Assembly: GCF_013369485.1 (NCBI RefSeq)
Contig: NZ_JABWEB010000002.1
Coordinates: 434,001-498,000 of the forward strand
Source: Massilia sp. BJB1822
GTDB lineage: Bacteria > Pseudomonadota > Gammaproteobacteria > Burkholderiales > Burkholderiaceae_D
Direction: 5' to 3'
DNA length: 64,000 nucleotides
Part shown: piece by piece, positions 50,629 through 58,479 of the stretch
How positions within the stretch are numbered: position 1 is the stretch's first letter
Layout: each line of letters starts with the position of its first letter
The notes under the pieces: model-generated
The model's input: the letters and a program-made list of their open reading frames with translations, nothing else
Database searches by the model: none
What the model was told of the DNA's origin: nothing
Translations under genes and position numbers: made by a program

Positions 50629-52635
50629 ATGCGACTCCTCCCTTGTTTCTCTGTTCTGCCCCTTCTTTTTTCGGCCTGCTCGACACTGACGCCATCGCCG
50701 GTTCCCGCCGGCAGCGAAACCACGCTGGCCCTGCTGGAAACCACCGACTTGCACGCCAACGTCGCCAGCTATGACTATTACAAGCTGGCGCCGGAACCGT
50801 CGATTGGCCTGGAACGCACCGCCACGCTGATCCGCCAGGCGCGCGCCGAATTCCCCAACACCCTGCTGCTCGACAATGGCGACACCATCCAGGGCACGGC
50901 GCTGGCCGATTACCAGGCGCTGGTCGCACCGCTGGCCTGCGACCAGACGCTGGCGATTTACAAGGTGATGAACCAACTGGGCGTGGAGGGCGCCGGCATC
51001 GGCAACCACGAATTCAATTACGGCCTGGCGTACCTGAGCCAGGTGACGGGCAACCGCTTTGAAGTGGAGAGCGTGGACCCGGCCAAGCCGCGCTGCGCCG
51101 GCCCTGCCTTCCCGCAGGTGCTGGCCAATGTGTACAGCGTGAAAACGCGCCAGCCGCTGTTCAAGCCCTATCACATCATCGACAAGCAGATCACGGCCAC
51201 CGGCCCGGATGGCAAGCCGCTCAAGCTGGCGCTGAAGGTGGGCATCATCGGCTTTGCGCCGCCCACCATCCTGACCTGGGACAAGCGCTGGCTGGAAGGC
51301 CGCATCTATACCGAGGGCGTGCGCGAAACGGCGCAGAAATACATTCCCGAGATGCGCGCCAAGGGCGCCGACCTGGTGGTGGCGATTTCGCACGGCGGCC
51401 TGGATAACAGTCCCTATTCGCCAACCATGGAGAATGGCAACTGGTACCTGTCGCAAGTGCCGGGTGTGGACGCCATGCTGATCGGACATTCGCACCAGGT
51501 CTTCCCTAACGCCACCAGCACCGTGCCGCAATTTAATCTGCCGGGCGTGGACAAGGTAAAGGGCACGGTCAATGGCGTGCCGACCGTGATGGCGAACCTG
51601 TGGGGCAAGCATCTGGGCGTGATTGCCCTGCGCCTGCGCCATGACGGCAAGGGCTGGAGCGTCGAGCGCAACGCCACCACGGTGGAAGCGCGCCCGATCC
51701 AGACCGGCGACAAGCGCTATGTGGAAGCCGATCCTGCGGTCGCGCCGCTGATCGCCGCCGAACACACGGCCACCATCAAGTATGTGCAAACGCCGGTCGG
51801 TACGACGGATTTCCGCATGAGCACCTATTTCGCCGATGCGGGCGATGTCAGCGCCATCCAGATCGTGAACCAGGCGCAGGCTGCCTATCTGGAAAAGCAT
51901 GTGAAGGCGAATATGCCGGAACTGGCGCATTTGCCGGTGCTGTCGGTTTCCTCTCCTTTCAAGGCCGGCACGGCGGGCGTTAGCGATTACACCGACGTGA
52001 AGGCCGGCAGCGTGGCCCTGAACAACGCGGCCGATCTGTACTTGTATCCGAACGCTCTGTACGGCGTGAAGATCGATGGCGCGGGATTGAAAGCATGGCT
52101 GGAGCGCTCGGCCGAACGCTTCAACACCATCGATCCCAAGCTGGCAACGCCGCAGGAGCTGGTCAACACCGGCTACCCAAGCTATAACTTCGACGTATTG
52201 AGCAGCCCTGATGTGAGCTATGAAATCGACCTGAGCCAGCCCGTTGGGCAGCGCGTCAAAAAGCTGACTTACAAAGGGCAGCCGCTCAGCCCATCGCAGG
52301 AATTCCTGGTGGCGACCAACAACTACCGCGCCAGCGGCGGTGGCGGCTTCCCTGGGTTGGACGGCAGCAAAACCATCTTCGCTGCGCCGGACAACAACCG
52401 CGAGATCCTGATCGCCTATATCCAGGCGGCGAAAGGTCTGAGCCGCGCCGGCAACGGCAGCACCCGCAGCTGGCGCTTCAGCAAGCTGCAAACCAAAGGC
52501 CCGGTTGTCTTCCATTCCGCACCGGAAAAGCTGGACCTGGCCCGCGCCGCAGGCCTGGACAACATCACGCAACTGCAGGCCGACGACGGCATGGGTAAAG
52601 GCTTTGCACTGTACGCCATCGACCTGTCGAAATGA
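50629..52635 (+). CDS. cpdB: 2',3'-cyclic-nucleotide 2'-phosphodiesterase/3'-nucleotidase (CpdB-like), lipoprotein
   Basis: A 668-residue enzyme that breaks down extracellular or periplasmic cyclic and 3'-nucleotides. The metallophosphatase domain shows LLETTDLHAN (Asp/His ligands), LLLDNGDTIQG, GNHEFNYG, ISHGGLDN and IGHSHQ. A 5'-nucleotidase C-terminal domain follows from about residue 380. The N-terminus ends in LLFSAC, a lipobox with Cys17, so this copy is predicted to be lipid-anchored. The start at 50629 is chosen because it gives the signal. The SEL1 gene starts inside its stop codon. Confidence 0.9.
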   Translation: MRLLPCFSVLPLLFSACSTLTPSPVPAGSETTLALLETTDLHANVASYDYYKLAPEPSIGLERTATLIRQARAEFPNTLLLDNGDTIQGTALADYQALVAPLACDQTLAIYKVMNQLGVEGAGIGNHEFNYGLAYLSQVTGNRFEVESVDPAKPRCAGPAFPQVLANVYSVKTRQPLFKPYHIIDKQITATGPDGKPLKLALKVGIIGFAPPTILTWDKRWLEGRIYTEGVRETAQKYIPEMRAKGADLVVAISHGGLDNSPYSPTMENGNWYLSQVPGVDAMLIGHSHQVFPNATSTVPQFNLPGVDKVKGTVNGVPTVMANLWGKHLGVIALRLRHDGKGWSVERNATTVEARPIQTGDKRYVEADPAVAPLIAAEHTATIKYVQTPVGTTDFRMSTYFADAGDVSAIQIVNQAQAAYLEKHVKANMPELAHLPVLSVSSPFKAGTAGVSDYTDVKAGSVALNNAADLYLYPNALYGVKIDGAGLKAWLERSAERFNTIDPKLATPQELVNTGYPSYNFDVLSSPDVSYEIDLSQPVGQRVKKLTYKGQPLSPSQEFLVATNNYRASGGGGFPGLDGSKTIFAAPDNNREILIAYIQAAKGLSRAGNGSTRSWRFSKLQTKGPVVFHSAPEKLDLARAAGLDNITQLQADDGMGKGFALYAIDLSK

Positions 52636-53177
52636 AAGGGCGCATGGCAGCGCTGCTGTTTGCCGCCAGCGCGGGCCTGGCTCATGCCACTGCGCCCGCC
52701 GCTCCCGCTGTCGCAAGCGGAACAGCTGCACTGAATGAAGCACGGGAGCTGCTGCGCGGCCCGGCTGCCTCGCCCGCAGGCTGGCCACGCGCCTTCTCCC
52801 TGCTTAAGATCGCGGCGGAAGACGGGAACGCGGTAGCCGCCTATTATCTGGGCCTGATGTACCGCAACGGCATGGGCGTGGCACGGGACAGTAATCTGGC
52901 CGCGCATTGGCTGAGCAAGGCGGCGCAGGGCAGGGTGGCGCCAGCTATGTTCCTATATGCGAATATGCTGCTGACTGGAGAAGGCGCCGCCCGCGACGAA
53001 GCTGCGGCGCGGCGCTGGATCGAACAAGCGGCAGCGCTGGAGCATCCAGGCGCCATGCTGCAAATGGCGCTTGCCCTGCGCGAAGGCAGCATGGGCTTTG
53101 AGCGCGACGAAGCCCAGTACGAAATCTATATGAAGGAAGCGGCGCATGCCTTGCGCCACCAGATACCCGAGCCATGA
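52632..53177 (+). CDS. SEL1-repeat exported protein
   Basis: A 181-residue protein with a signal peptide (about residues 1-20). Two to three SEL1-like repeats are visible, for example AAYYLGLMYRNGMGVARDSNLAAHWLSKAA (about 75-105) and AMFLYANMLLTGEGAARDEAAARRWIEQAA, plus a third partial repeat. Such alpha-solenoids mediate protein contacts in the periplasm. Its ATG overlaps the cpdB stop (ATGA), so the two are coupled, which suggests a joint function or simple co-expression. Confidence 0.8.
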   Translation: MKGRMAALLFAASAGLAHATAPAAPAVASGTAALNEARELLRGPAASPAGWPRAFSLLKIAAEDGNAVAAYYLGLMYRNGMGVARDSNLAAHWLSKAAQGRVAPAMFLYANMLLTGEGAARDEAAARRWIEQAAALEHPGAMLQMALALREGSMGFERDEAQYEIYMKEAAHALRHQIPEP

Positions 53178-53282
53178 ATCGATAATCACCGGACATTTGA
53201 TTTCGGCAAGGTGACAAAGTGTGAGTCTCTCAATCGAGCAAAATGCTACGCTGCTTCGTTAGCTCTACTTTAACGAATGTAA

Positions 53283-53870
53283 ATGTTTGCCAAACGTCGC
53301 AATTTCCTACTTACCATGAGCATTCTCGCAATGGGAGGCTCGTACCCTTTAGTTTATTCTGCCCCTGCACCTATGAACGAACAACAGTTTTGGAAAATAG
53401 TCGGCGAGGTAAAAGATGAGGCCGCCTTAGACGTTAATGCTCGGCCTGCAGCCTTGGAAAGACGTCTTATGGCGCTTCAACCCCAAGCGATTCAGCGCTT
53501 CCAGGTAAGGTACGAAGCTCTCCTTCTTGAGGCCAATCGTTGGGATCTTTGGGGCGCAGCTTACCTAATGAACGGGGGATGTTCTGACGACGGATTCAAG
53601 TATTTCCGCGACTGGTTAATCTCGGAAGGAGAGAAGTCTTTCAAGGCTGCACTTAAAAATCCGGACTCGCTTGCCACGTTTGCTCGTCGGGATTTTTTTG
53701 ATCTAGAGTCCTTTGGTTACGCTGCGCTCAAGGCATATGCTGCGAAAGGGGCCGGGGAGCTAGACCGAGACTTCAAAGTAGAGTTTGCAGCACCGGCAGG
53801 AGAAGAATGGGTCGAAGCGGATTTGCCGAAGTTGCTGCCTATGCTGGCAGCAAAATATCCCATGAACTAG
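53283..53870 (+). CDS. DUF4240-domain protein
   Basis: A 195-residue protein with an N-terminal signal-like stretch (about residues 1-27). The DUF4240 pattern is present: MNEQQFWKIVGE at the domain start, LWGAAYLMNGGCSDDGFKYFRDWLISEGE in the middle, and DFFDLESFGYAALKAY after it. The base composition is lower in GC than the core genes. Function unknown; DUF4240 occurs in polymorphic-toxin and accessory settings. No clear ribosome binding site. Confidence 0.7.
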   Translation: MFAKRRNFLLTMSILAMGGSYPLVYSAPAPMNEQQFWKIVGEVKDEAALDVNARPAALERRLMALQPQAIQRFQVRYEALLLEANRWDLWGAAYLMNGGCSDDGFKYFRDWLISEGEKSFKAALKNPDSLATFARRDFFDLESFGYAALKAYAAKGAGELDRDFKVEFAAPAGEEWVEADLPKLLPMLAAKYPMN

Positions 53871-53876
53871 TTCTGG

Positions 53877-53911
53877 TTTCCGGCTGAGGGCGGCCAGCAG
53901 CGGGCGGTGAA
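53877..53911. repeat. Dispersed TGTCTGCTGCTG-type remnant (reverse orientation)
   Basis: Read on the minus strand: CCGCCCGCTGCTGGCCGCCC followed by TCAGCCGGAA, comparable to 24073-24106. It directly follows the DUF4240 gene. Degenerate. Confidence 0.25.
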
Positions 53912-53973
53912 TAGATTAATTTATACGCCAGTATATATTGCGAGGTTGAAAAAATGACATCTGAAGGGCTTTG

Positions 53974-54438
53974 ATGAAATTTTCTAATCTTCTTACGCCG
54001 TTTTTGTGGATGTTGGCACTGAATGCTCAAGCAGATCAGCCCGCGAGCGAAATGCTGCCGGGTACTTGGATCAACGTAAGGATGGAGCATGTAGCCGATG
54101 GCGCGTTAGTGCGCGTCCAGGAGCCCCGGGGGACTGTGCAGATTGTCTACACTAAAAATGGGACATGGGAATTCATGAGTCCGCAAAACCACAACAGTGG
54201 AAGGTATAGTTGGTTGAACGAAAAATCTATCGAAGCTGTAATCGAAAAATCCGACATCGAGAGTCAAGTTGGTTGGCGCTCAGTAAAGCACATCGAGGTC
54301 GGTAAGCAATCGTTAAAAATTCTGACGGCATTTGACGAACAAGCTATAGCGAAGCTTAAGCCACGATCAGATGGCTCTCGCCCCAAGAGCATGTCTGTTA
54401 TATCAGTTTTCGAACGCGCACCCGCGCGTTCGAAGTAA
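53974..54438 (+). CDS. Hypothetical exported protein
   Basis: A 154-residue protein with a signal peptide (MKFSNLLTPFLWMLALNAQA). The mature part begins LPGTWINVRMEH and continues with alternating beta strands (GTWEFMS, GRYSWLNEKSIEAVIE), a pattern like small lipocalin-type or 'copper resistance NlpE-like' barrels, but no family can be named. A TTG directly precedes the ATG. AT-rich. Confidence 0.5.
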   Translation: MKFSNLLTPFLWMLALNAQADQPASEMLPGTWINVRMEHVADGALVRVQEPRGTVQIVYTKNGTWEFMSPQNHNSGRYSWLNEKSIEAVIEKSDIESQVGWRSVKHIEVGKQSLKILTAFDEQAIAKLKPRSDGSRPKSMSVISVFERAPARSK

Positions 54439-54580
54439 GCGGATTGCTTGTAGGACGCATAGCAGATCGTATGGCGGTAGGTCGAAAGTGTATGAAGACA
54501 TGAACGCTCCTCGTAAATATGTCGAGGTATTTATGAGTGTCAAATCGGCCAAAATATCAACCATTATTGAAGAGTCAGAG

Positions 54581-55597
54581 ATGACACGTACCAAACGAAG
54601 CATGATTCCTGTCCTGGTACTCTGCCTGCTGGCGGGCAGCAGCTGGGCGCAAACTGAAACCGCCATACCCGAGGCGGCATCTGAAGCCGAAAAAATCCTG
54701 ATCGTCGGCCAGCGCCCCGGCCCCGGCATGTGGCGAGTTTCCAAGGACGACCATGTGCTGTGGGTATTCGCCAAGTACGGCCCGCTGCCGCTGAAGATGG
54801 AATGGCGGTCGCATGAGGTGGAGGCCGTCCTTGCCAAGTCGCAGGAATACCTGCCGTCGCCGACTTCGCATGCCAGCACCGGGGTCTGGGGCACCATCAA
54901 GCTGGTAACCGCACTGCCATCGATCTGGAATATGCAGAACAATCCGAACGGTGCAACGCTGCGGGAAGTGGTTCCGGCGGAGAGCTATGAACGTTGGCTG
55001 GCCCTCAAGGAAAAATACATGGCAGGGGACAAGGAGGTGGAGCGCTATCGTCCCATCTTTGCCGCATCCTCGCTGTTTGAGCATGGTTTGAAGCAGATCG
55101 GCTTGTCCAACAAGGAACAGGTGCTGCCTACCATCGACAAGCTGGTCAAGCAATACAAGCTCAAGGTCACGCCATCCAGCGTGAATGTGGACATGTCCGA
55201 CGCCAGTAAGCTGCTCAAGGACTTCAGCAAATCCACGCTGGAAGACGGCAGCTGCTTTGCCACCACGCTGGCGCAGCTCGAAACCGACATCGACAATATG
55301 CGCCTGCGCGCCAATGCCTGGGCCACCGGCGACATCGAACTGATACGCCAGCTCAATTTCGCCGACCGCGAAGGCACTTGCCGGGCCGCGGTGGAAGCCA
55401 GCACGGCCTTCCAGTCGCGTCCTGATCTGCTGGAAATGCGCGCCAAATCGCGCGACATATGGATAGCCAATGCCGAGAAGGCGCTGGAAAGCAATACGTC
55501 CACCTTCGCCGTGTTGACGATGCAGGACGTGCTGTCGCCCACTGGCCTGATCGCCCGCCTGCAGGCCAAAGGCTATAAGGTCGAAGCGCCAGAATGA
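54581..55597 (+). CDS. TraB/GumN-family protein
   Basis: A 338-residue exported protein with a signal peptide (about residues 1-23, ending SWA). The TraB/GumN pattern follows: IVGQRPGPGMWRVSKDDHVLWVFAKYGPLPLKMEWRSHEVEAVLAKSQEYL. Four cysteines are spread over the protein. The family has a putative metalloprotease-like fold, function unsettled. An upstream ATG at 54533 would add 16 residues but weaken the signal peptide. Confidence 0.75.
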   Translation: MTRTKRSMIPVLVLCLLAGSSWAQTETAIPEAASEAEKILIVGQRPGPGMWRVSKDDHVLWVFAKYGPLPLKMEWRSHEVEAVLAKSQEYLPSPTSHASTGVWGTIKLVTALPSIWNMQNNPNGATLREVVPAESYERWLALKEKYMAGDKEVERYRPIFAASSLFEHGLKQIGLSNKEQVLPTIDKLVKQYKLKVTPSSVNVDMSDASKLLKDFSKSTLEDGSCFATTLAQLETDIDNMRLRANAWATGDIELIRQLNFADREGTCRAAVEASTAFQSRPDLLEMRAKSRDIWIANAEKALESNTSTFAVLTMQDVLSPTGLIARLQAKGYKVEAPE

Positions 55598-55733
55598 AAC
55601 TTGAAGCCAGCTAGTGCTGCCGTGCTAATAGAGCACAACGAGAGTTCATTGCAGTTTGTCTTGGCCCCCGGCTGACAGGTGCGCTCAACTAGGAACGGCG
55701 GCTTGCGGCCAGAATTAGACTTACTTAAACCCC

Positions 55734-56003
55734 ATGTCAAACGAATCTCTAATCAGCCATATTCAAGCAAGCCTAGATCTGGTTCAATCAGAACAAGCGT
55801 CTGCGCGCATCCTTGCAGATTCGATTCGTGGAAATGGACGAGCATTGGAAGCGATGCCGTATAACTTGATTAAGGAGATTGAGAACCTGGCTATGGATCT
55901 CGACATCGCTCAGTGGCAGGATGAGGATGGCTTTGCACCGGAGCTTGCTCCCATTCTCATCCGGGTTCGAGAATGGCTGTCGAAACTACCTCGTAATGTT
56001 TAA
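55734..56003 (+). CDS. Hypothetical protein
   Basis: An 89-residue soluble, acidic, helical protein (MSNESLISHIQASLDLV...). No ribosome binding site and no known domain. It is 49 bases upstream of the next unknown gene on the same strand and has the same AT-rich composition, so the two may be a pair. Confidence 0.4.
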   Translation: MSNESLISHIQASLDLVQSEQASARILADSIRGNGRALEAMPYNLIKEIENLAMDLDIAQWQDEDGFAPELAPILIRVREWLSKLPRNV

Positions 56004-56052
56004 GTCGACCTGCGGTTGACGGCTATTTGAAAACAAAGATAAAGCGCGAATT

Positions 56053-56667
56053 ATGCCAAATTGCGATTTCTATGCTACAGAGCAAGATCATGCTCAATTC
56101 CTGAACTGGCTTTTCGCGGAAGGTACTTGCAGGGTATTCGAATTGTCATCGCAATTTGAGGAGCAGCTTAAGGAATTTCACTCGACAGAAGAAGTGCTGG
56201 CTGAATTTGATCGAGTCTATACAAACGGAACTCCATGGCATACGGTTCATCTTCAACTTTATGTAGTTGGCGCTGGACCGGCGTTTGTGCCAAGGCGCAT
56301 TGATCTAGATCCAGAGAAATGCGGCGGAGCGAAGTTCAGATATGCGGCTGAGGGATGGGGGCTAGTCCAACTTTATTTATCACGAGCCGTGCATGGTGGC
56401 TTGAGAAACTCTCATACGAATCATTTCACGGCGACAGGTGCCGGGAAATGGGCACCATTAGATCCTGAGAAGCCTTCTGCCGATGACTGGGATTTCAAGA
56501 AGATCACCGCATTTTCATCCCGCTTGAATCGTCAGATCAAGAAACTGAGTGTCGCTAGGATTGGGACTCGAGCAGTTTTCCCAGGTGCACTCGACTTGTG
56601 GAATGGTGGATTATCATTACTTCCGTTTAATAAGGCGAATGCGCAGCTAATTTTGAATTGCAACTAG
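56053..56667 (+). CDS. Hypothetical protein
   Basis: A 204-residue soluble protein starting MPNCDFYATEQDHAQFLNWLF. It has distinctive segments: WHTVHLQLYVVGAGPAFVPRRI, FRYAAEGWGLVQLYL, and SHTNHFTATGAGKWAP. No signal peptide. I have seen similar uncharacterised proteins but cannot name the family. It is AT-rich compared with the core genes. Confidence 0.45.
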   Translation: MPNCDFYATEQDHAQFLNWLFAEGTCRVFELSSQFEEQLKEFHSTEEVLAEFDRVYTNGTPWHTVHLQLYVVGAGPAFVPRRIDLDPEKCGGAKFRYAAEGWGLVQLYLSRAVHGGLRNSHTNHFTATGAGKWAPLDPEKPSADDWDFKKITAFSSRLNRQIKKLSVARIGTRAVFPGALDLWNGGLSLLPFNKANAQLILNCN

Positions 56668-56794
56668 ATGGACGTCAGCAGTGATCCGCCACAAACGGAA
56701 ATTCCTAAACATCTTTCAAGAACTATGTGCGCTCAGCTTACGAGAGAACTGGAAAGCCGAGTGGCCGAAAGCCAATACCGTAAATGTCCGCTTC

Positions 56795-56804
56795 GGGGGG
56801 GGGG
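56795..56804 (+). repeat. Ten-G homopolymer
   Basis: An unbroken run of ten G in the gene-free stretch between the unknown gene ending at 56667 and the convergent DUF2288 gene. The stretch may be a decayed gene end. Length change here could also be a sequencing error. Confidence 0.6.
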
Positions 56805-56872
56805 ATGCCGCCGGTCTTCTAATTAGGCGGCATATCTACAACCGGCGAGCGCTTATCGGCATGCCGTAGGTA

Positions 56873-57193
56873 TTAATGTACCTTGCGCTTTTCCTGCTGC
56901 ACTAGAATGAAAGGGCTGACCACGCAAGCCCACAGGTTGGCATTGGTTTCCAGCCAGGTCTGCGCCTGCTGGTCGTTGACCTTGGCGATTTTGCCTTCGG
57001 CCATCCAGGTGGCGATATTCTGCTTGTCGTCGTGGGAGATGCGCACGGCGACATCGACCAGGTCCAGCTCATCGGCCACCCACACCACCGTGCCGGCGGC
57101 GAAATGTTTGATCAGCTCCGTCCATGGCAGGCGGGCGGTTTCGCGGTTTACTTTGTCGCGGAGTTCGGTGTCTTTTTCTGGCTTGGTTTGCAT
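56873..57193 (-). CDS. DUF2288-family protein
   Basis: A 106-residue protein matching DUF2288: LRDKVNRETARLPWTELIKHFAAGTVVWVADELDLVDVAV near the N-terminus, then DDKQNIATWMAEGKIAKV and QTWLETNANLWACVVSPFILVQ. Soluble; function unknown. It is 18 bases downstream of the RES toxin gene on the same strand. Confidence 0.8.
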   Translation of the reverse strand: MQTKPEKDTELRDKVNRETARLPWTELIKHFAAGTVVWVADELDLVDVAVRISHDDKQNIATWMAEGKIAKVNDQQAQTWLETNANLWACVVSPFILVQQEKRKVH

Positions 57194-57211
57194 TGCTTAC
57201 TCTTGAATCGG

Positions 57212-57901
57212 TTAAATCGCTTCGACGCGCGGCGTCGGCGAACCCTCCCATGTTAACCGATAGGAGATGCCTTTGCGAACATTCCCCACCAGCGCCGGGC
57301 GGAAGCACGCCAGATTGATGCCGCCTTCGCGCCGCACGCTGGGATAAATAATGCCCATTGAGCCGGCATGCAGCAGTTGCGCTGCCAGATGCTGGGAATC
57401 GATATAGCTGTCCGGCGACAGGCAGGCGGCATACGCTTTCTCGCCGCGGATGTCATGGAATTCGGCGGTGAAATCGGCCAGCATGGTTTGATAGCGCACG
57501 CTGTCGTCGAAGCGTTCGATCTCGGCGTACTCCACGGTCTTGTGGAAGATTACCTCGGACAGCGCCGTTTCCACCTCAAACGCGCAATACCATGCGCCCC
57601 GTTCACCGTCGTTAAAGCGGCTGCCTTCCGGCCGCGCGTAGGTGAAGGCGGCGTTGATGATGCGGAAGTTGGGCACCCGGTCCACCAGCTCGCCCACGCC
57701 GATGCCGGGCGCGCCGCCATGTTCGGCCAGCAGGCGCGCATTGGTGGCGTTATCCAGGTCGAACAGGTCCTGTAGTTCGGCGTCGCTCTCGGCCAGCGGG
57801 CTGAGAACGGAATCCTCCACATCGGCATAGCGCGACGGGATCAGGCGGCAGGTATCGAATTGCCGCAGCAGGCGTAGGGGCGGCGTGGCGGCGGGCAGCA
57901 A
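57212..57901 (-). CDS. RES-domain toxin (NAD+ phosphorylase type)
   Basis: A 229-residue RES-family toxin that would degrade NAD+. The residues that name the family are visible: Arg and Tyr in TYARPEGSRFNDGERGAWYCAF, Glu in VETALSEVIFH, and Ser in SMGIIYPSVR. The start is a TTG immediately after the stop of the antitoxin gene, so expression is coupled to the antitoxin. Confidence 0.88.
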   Translation of the reverse strand: MLPAATPPLRLLRQFDTCRLIPSRYADVEDSVLSPLAESDAELQDLFDLDNATNARLLAEHGGAPGIGVGELVDRVPNFRIINAAFTYARPEGSRFNDGERGAWYCAFEVETALSEVIFHKTVEYAEIERFDDSVRYQTMLADFTAEFHDIRGEKAYAACLSPDSYIDSQHLAAQLLHAGSMGIIYPSVRREGGINLACFRPALVGNVRKGISYRLTWEGSPTPRVEAI

Positions 57902-58339
57902 TTACAACCCTCCGCGCCGCGCATCCAGCAGCTTGCGCACGGTCTGCATCGAGAGCAGGCCGCCGGCCAGCATATAGGCCAGCGGCGTGCGGCCGCCGAA
58001 AATCGTATTCTTGTTGGCGAGGCTGACCCACTCATCGGCCAGCTTGTCGCCGTAAATGATGTGCAGCGATTTATAGATGCCGACCAGGTAGGAAATGCGG
58101 GTGATGCGGTCCACTTCGAGCACCCGGTCGGGATTCTTCTTCCATTCGTAGAAGGAGCTGCTGGACAGGCCGCCCAGCAATTCGCGCGCATCTTCGTCGC
58201 GCAGCTTCCACGCTGCCACCAGCTTGAAAAAGCCTTTCAGCGCGGTTTTGGATAGCCTTTCGCGTTCTTCCCGGGCATTCAGATCCACCGGGAAGCTGGG
58301 CTCAAAGCTGCTCTTGGGGTAGGAGTAGGCAGAATACAT
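57902..58339 (-). CDS. Xre/MbcA/ParS-type antitoxin
   Basis: A 145-residue antitoxin with an N-terminal helical DNA-binding part (TALKGFFKLVAAWKLRDEDARELLGGLSSSSFYEWKK) and a C-terminal toxin-binding domain (GIYKSLHIIYGDKLADEWVSLANKNTIFGGRTPLAYMLAGG; DUF2384-like). CGGAGA lies eight bases before the ATG at 58339. It is first of the operon with the RES toxin and divergent from tssF, 140 bases away. It is likely autorepressed as in other RES/Xre modules. Confidence 0.88.
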   Translation of the reverse strand: MYSAYSYPKSSFEPSFPVDLNAREERERLSKTALKGFFKLVAAWKLRDEDARELLGGLSSSSFYEWKKNPDRVLEVDRITRISYLVGIYKSLHIIYGDKLADEWVSLANKNTIFGGRTPLAYMLAGGLLSMQTVRKLLDARRGGL

Positions 58340-58479
58340 GATTTTCTCCGGTTCTGAATTCTTTATACTCCACTTCCGGTGTGTTTGCAAGCGTGTCTTG
58401 TTGCTGAAAATCAAGAGTATAAATGCCGCCTGCTGCCAGTATGAGGATGTTGAATCAGAACATCTTTCAAGGCCGTCTT

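Noticed and set aside
50623-52788. 721-codon minus-strand open frame opposite cpdB
   Set aside because: Antisense shadow of a clear metallophosphatase gene.
56681-56869. 62-codon plus-strand frame with GTG start
   Set aside because: It crosses the ten-G tract, has no ribosome binding site and no resemblance to a protein; treated as gene-free.
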